Shown: piece by piece, positions 62,507-64,000 of the stretch
How positions within the stretch are numbered: position 1 is the stretch's first letter
How the letters are laid out: every line of letters starts with the position of its first letter
DNA from: Arcobacter defluvii
GTDB taxonomy: Bacteria; Campylobacterota; Campylobacteria; Campylobacterales; Arcobacteraceae
Direction: 5' to 3'
Length of the DNA: 64,000 bases
Assembly (NCBI RefSeq): GCF_013201725.1
Contig: NZ_CP053835.1
Location: 1,860,001-1,924,000 of the forward strand
The notes under the pieces: model-generated
What the model was told of the DNA's origin: nothing
Seen by the model: only the letters and a program-made list of their open reading frames with translations
The model's database searches: none
Position numbers and translations under genes: made by a program

Positions 62507-64000
62507 TTAGTGTGTAACTATTTCAATATCAGCTATTTCTATTGGATAGTTTTGTTGATCTAAATCACCTGTCTCAGGAACTATTTCATAAGCTTTTGCT
62601 TTAATATCAACATCATTTAAAGCACCTGCTCTTAAATTTATTTCTAAAACATCTAAATCTTTTACATCTATTACTAAACTGAACTCTTTTTCGATAGCTG
62701 TATCTGTCCAGTTTTCATCCCATCCTTCAACTAATAAATATGATGAGATTACATTTTTTTGTAATCCACCATTCCAGATTTCACTTCCTGCATTGTAAAA
62801 ATTAATTTTGTCAAAACTTTTTGTTGAATGTTTTTTAATTCTTGTTGCATCTGTAAGTTGAGGGAAAGAAACAGATATTCCTCCACTTGAAATTACTTCT
62901 AAATTAGTTAAATATTTAAAATTTACTTTTAAAAGATTATTGCCAATAAACTCATAATCATAAAATACACCTTTTCCTGTATCATTTTGTCCTAATGTTG
63001 TATCATTAAAACTCTTTTTTTCAGGAAAAACTAATTCTTTTTCATCTAATACTTTTTTATTATTTACATAAACACCATCATTTTTCAATTCTGCTTCAAA
63101 TCTTTTTAAATTATTAGGAGCATCCATAAAATCTACTTTTGAATCTGGTTGTTTTAGATTTAGTAAATTTTTTACATTTAGTGCTGTATCATTATCTAAA
63201 TCTATTGCCAATTTTATAGTTTCAAAAATATCTTTTATATTTTTTGCATCTTCAATAGAACCATTTTTATTTAATCCTAAAGATAATTCATATTTTAAAG
63301 TATCAAAAATCTTTTGATTTTTTATCATATAATTAGTTGCACTTCCATTTGATGATACAGAAATTCCGCTTTGAAATAAAGATTTTAAATACTCTTGATA
63401 ATTTTCATCTTCTAAATATTTTGTTATTTCATCTAATTTTTTTATTGGTAATTTATCAACTACAAAATTTAAAGATGTTTTTTTCAAATTAGCAATTTCT
63501 TCATCATATTTTTTTGCATGAATTTCATCAAATGATATTTCACTTTTTCCTGAAACATTAAGTTCATCTTTTTCTGTATTTGATTTTATTACTACATTTT
63601 TGATATTAAATGATAAATCAGAACTTTGAAACTCAAAATTTTGAATAGTCAAATCTGAAACTTCTTTTTTATCATCAAAAATATAATCCAAATTTAAATT
63701 ATCTAATTGAAGAAAATCTTTTGCAGAATTATCTGTACTTGATAATTTTACTAAAGGTAATTTCATATTTTTACTATTTCCTTCTAAACCACGAATAGTT
63801 AAAAACATTAAATTTGGAATAACTGTATCAATATCTGCCAATTTATAATTTGCATTTCTATCAATTGTTACTTTTAGTTTTTTATCTTTTACAAAATTTA
63901 ATAACCAAGTATCAGCTTGACTATTTGGATTATTAGCAAGTAAATACATATTTTTTTTAGATAATTTAGATAAATAGATATTTGTATTTACATCCATACT
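62507..64000 (-). CDS. DUF945/YdgA-like protein, C-terminal part (5' end outside window)
   Basis: The frame is open to the window edge (an in-frame ATG lies at 63997 but coding continues). About 497 residues are present, with repeated beta-strand-rich stretches (LTIQNFEFQSSDLSFNIKNV, FVVDKLPIKKLDEITKYLED) as in DUF945/YdgA envelope proteins. The C-terminal beta domain (GGISVSFPQLTDATRI, KEFSLVIDVKDLDVLEINLR) is unfamiliar. The function is unknown. Confidence 0.65.
   Translation of the reverse strand, partial: SMDVNTNIYLSKLSKKNMYLLANNPNSQADTWLLNFVKDKKLKVTIDRNANYKLADIDTVIPNLMFLTIRGLEGNSKNMKLPLVKLSSTDNSAKDFLQLDNLNLDYIFDDKKEVSDLTIQNFEFQSSDLSFNIKNVVIKSNTEKDELNVSGKSEISFDEIHAKKYDEEIANLKKTSLNFVVDKLPIKKLDEITKYLEDENYQEYLKSLFQSGISVSSNGSATNYMIKNQKIFDTLKYELSLGLNKNGSIEDAKNIKDIFETIKLAIDLDNDTALNVKNLLNLKQPDSKVDFMDAPNNLKRFEAELKNDGVYVNNKKVLDEKELVFPEKKSFNDTTLGQNDTGKGVFYDYEFIGNNLLKVNFKYLTNLEVISSGGISVSFPQLTDATRIKKHSTKSFDKINFYNAGSEIWNGGLQKNVISSYLLVEGWDENWTDTAIEKEFSLVIDVKDLDVLEINLRAGALNDVDIKAKAYEIVPETGDLDQQNYPIEIADIEIVTH

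Overview
The window is AT-rich DNA of a member of the Campylobacterota (epsilonproteobacteria), most likely the Arcobacter group. That is an inference from gene content: hydrogenase maturation genes in the hyp order, a long-form TrmB, the large epsilon-type DapD, TonB and FtsEX next to a LytM protein, and strong A/T codon bias. I could not run a database search.

Region 1 (1 to about 14,080) looks like one end of an integrated mobilizable or conjugative element. It starts inside a very large SF2 helicase protein. A block of small element genes follows: a ParA-like ATPase, micro-ORFs, HTH and ribbon-helix-helix proteins, and two separate zeta-toxin-like P-loop kinases. Next come a MOB-P relaxase with a MobC-like partner and a candidate oriT, a strongly structured gene-free stretch (12,180-12,790), and an SprT-like metalloprotease. 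The region ends with a set of related AT-rich palindromes and a tRNA 3'-end fragment beside leuD. No integrase is visible, so the other end lies outside the window.

Region 2 (14,100-37,900) is housekeeping chromosome: leuD, rpoD, an AtpZ-like protein, ppnP, hemL, a TonB-family protein, rodA, an RluD-type pseudouridine synthase, an FN3 lipoprotein, trmB-ftsE-ftsX with an EnvC-like protein, a YaiI-family protein, a DUF234 protein, an ABC-F ATPase, dapD, priA, a pilin-like protein, small division-type coiled-coil proteins and a GGDEF protein.

Region 3 (37,970-44,620) is a [NiFe]-hydrogenase maturation operon, hypB-hypC-hypD-X-Y-hypE-hypA on the minus strand. X is an unrecognised 478-residue protein with a HEPN-like RX4H motif and Y is a MazG-like pyrophosphohydrolase. 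A His-rich NifX/NifB-like protein lies upstream, followed by a protein that looks like a domesticated IS1595/ISXO2 transposase. An MCP, a YitT protein and a flavoprotein come next.

Region 4 (48,870-58,790, minus strand) is a complete guanidine locus under a guanidine-I (ykkC) riboswitch: ABC importer, two DUF1989 proteins (carboxyguanidine deiminase type), a biotin-dependent carboxylase of the urea/guanidine family, an allophanate hydrolase split into two genes, and an SMR exporter of the SugE/Gdx type. Guanidine would be imported, carboxylated, deiminated to allophanate and hydrolysed to ammonia and CO2, with export as a safety valve. This is the best-supported biological system in the window.

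Region 5 (58,900-64,000) holds a DUF808 membrane protein, a B12-binding radical SAM protein, two small membrane proteins and the C-terminal part of a DUF945-like protein that runs off the end.
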